In this document: in pieces, positions 63,257 through 64,000 of the stretch
Layout: every line of letters begins with the position of its first letter
How positions within the stretch are numbered: the first letter of the stretch is position 1
Source: Streptomyces tendae
GTDB lineage: Bacteria; Actinomycetota; Actinomycetes; Streptomycetales; Streptomycetaceae
Reading direction: 5' to 3'
Length of the DNA stretch: 64,000 nt
NCBI RefSeq assembly: GCF_008632955.1
Contig: NZ_CP043960.1
Span: forward strand, 344,251 to 408,250
Notes under the pieces: generated by a model
What the model saw: the letters and a program-made list of their open reading frames with translations, nothing else
Told to the model about the DNA's origin: nothing
The model's database searches: none
Made by a program: the position numbers and the translations under genes

Positions 63257-64000
63257 TCAGGGCTGGTGTTGTGGGGGCGTCCGGCGGCGGTGCGGTGCTC
63301 GGGTTCGTTGTTCGGCGGTGGTGTCGAGTTCGATCTGTTCGAGGAGTCGTTTGGTGATTTTTTCGGTGTCGTCGAGCAGGGAGACGAGGGCGGCTTCGCG
63401 GATGAGGTGGGAGAGGCTGCCCATGCGGCCGCTGGTGCGGGCGTGGAGGTAGGCGGCGTGTGTGAGCAGGGTGCCGGGCCGGTGGCGGCGCAGCCGTAGG
63501 GCGTTGTCCATGCCGTGGACCAGGTCGTGCCAGATCTGTTTGTCCGCGCTGCTGCCGTAGCGCAGGGGCTGGTTGCGGACGATTTTGAAGCGGCCGGCGA
63601 GTTGGGCGCCGCGGACGCCGGTGAGCAGGGGGAGGTTTCGACGTCGATGCCGGAGTAGACGAAGGTCGCCGGGATCCGTTCGCCGAGGTACTTGAGCTGG
63701 TCGGAGGTTTCGGCGCCTGCTCGGCTGCGGGTGTCCATCAGGTGTACGTCGTCGACCAGGACGAGTTGGTGTTCTCTCGCACAGCAGCTCGCAGACGGCG
63801 TTGGTGATCTGGACCTGGTTCATGCGCTGTGGGACGGGCAGGCCGAGGAAGCGGGCGAACTCGCTGATGAGCATCTTCGGAGTGGAGGACGGCGGCACGG
63901 TGATGACAGGACTGGCAGTCGCCCGTCCTGGGTCGGGTGGCGGCGCCGGTCGGCGAGGTGGACGGTGCGCCCGAGCTGCTGCATGGCGGTGGTCTTCCCG
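63257..64000 (-). pseudogene. TniB/TnsC-like transposition ATPase, frameshifted, cut by window edge
   Basis: Frames combine to a TniB-type AAA ATPase: Walker A GKTTAMQQLGRTVHLADRRR at the window edge, then VPPSSTPKMLISEFARFLGL, Walker B region VLVDDVHLMDTRSRAG, YLGERIPATFVYSGIDVE, LAGRFKIVRNQPLRYGSSAD and a C-terminal helical part ending at 63257 (SLSHLIREAALVSLLDDTEK). At least three shifts separate these segments. TniB works with a DDE transposase (TniA) in Tn5053/Tn7-like elements; the upstream transposase gene would lie beyond the window. Confidence 0.7.

Noticed and set aside
62794..64000. A complete CRISPR-associated transposon
   Set aside because: Only an array and a broken TniB-like gene are visible; no TniQ, TnsB or Cascade genes and no element ends lie in the window. 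Kept as a hypothesis in the findings.
1..64000. tRNA or rRNA genes
   Set aside because: Scanning by eye found no tRNA cloverleaf signatures (GGTTCGAATCC-like T arms with matching acceptor stems) or rRNA sequence; a tRNAscan run would be decisive.

Overview
The window is high-GC actinobacterial DNA, almost certainly Streptomyces. The codon usage, GTG starts, Tpg terminal protein, CHAT/TPR proteins, DUF6207 and DUF6228 proteins and CGNR, FCD-GntR and anti-sigma regulators all fit. A telomere-protein gene together with a very dense load of IS fragments and broken genes suggests a chromosome arm close to a linear end, or a linear plasmid.

Layout. 0-10 kb: an IS256 fragment, a lipoprotein hydrolase, an OmpR-type two-component pair and a secreted alpha/beta hydrolase. 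These are followed by an FCD-GntR-controlled operon of glutamine-synthetase-like ligase, nitrilase and class I amidotransferase, probably a gamma-glutamylation catabolic route for a nitrile or amine. 10-17.7 kb: a broken Vat-type acetyltransferase, a PPOX/ferredoxin/ferredoxin-reductase operon, a VOC protein divergent from a CGNR regulator across a palindrome, a decayed IS701-family element whose end supplies the stop codon of a second GntR gene, and an anti-sigma-like ATPase. 17.9-31 kb: a mobile junkyard with IS630, IS5, Tn3 and IS110 elements, a Doc-like toxin and its antitoxin, stress-protein pseudogenes, Rieske oxygenase copy A, a four-repeat type I-E-like CRISPR array without cas genes, and exonuclease and glycine-rich pseudogenes.

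30.9-44.9 kb: tpg; a 5'-truncated squalene/phytoene-synthase plus cis-prenyltransferase fusion; a four-gene CHAT protease / zinc protein / three-TM protein / TPR cassette that looks like a conflict or defence system; an ALDH-SDR-SDR operon with a divergent TetR gene; and a carboxymuconolactone-decarboxylase-like protein. 45-53 kb: a 134-bp palindrome, Rieske copy B (a 1.44-kb direct repeat of copy A), membrane-protein remnants, a zinc-ribbon recombinase-like pseudogene and an IS5 element. 53-64 kb: a lamin-tail secreted protein, a secreted HNH nuclease with a frameshift, a second copy of the DNA upstream of the CRISPR array fused to an endonuclease-VII gene, a Septu-like ATPase/HNH pair, small hypothetical genes, an Rhs-core fragment running into a second CRISPR array, a G/T-rich tract and a frameshifted TniB-like ATPase cut by the window edge.

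A cross-cutting feature: more than ten otherwise recognisable genes are broken by one missing (once one extra) base, mostly in a G or C run. The two Rieske copies differ only by such indels. This is either recent decay of terminal accessory DNA or homopolymer sequencing error, and it decides whether many genes called pseudogenes here are real. All family assignments come from reading motifs by eye; no database search was run.
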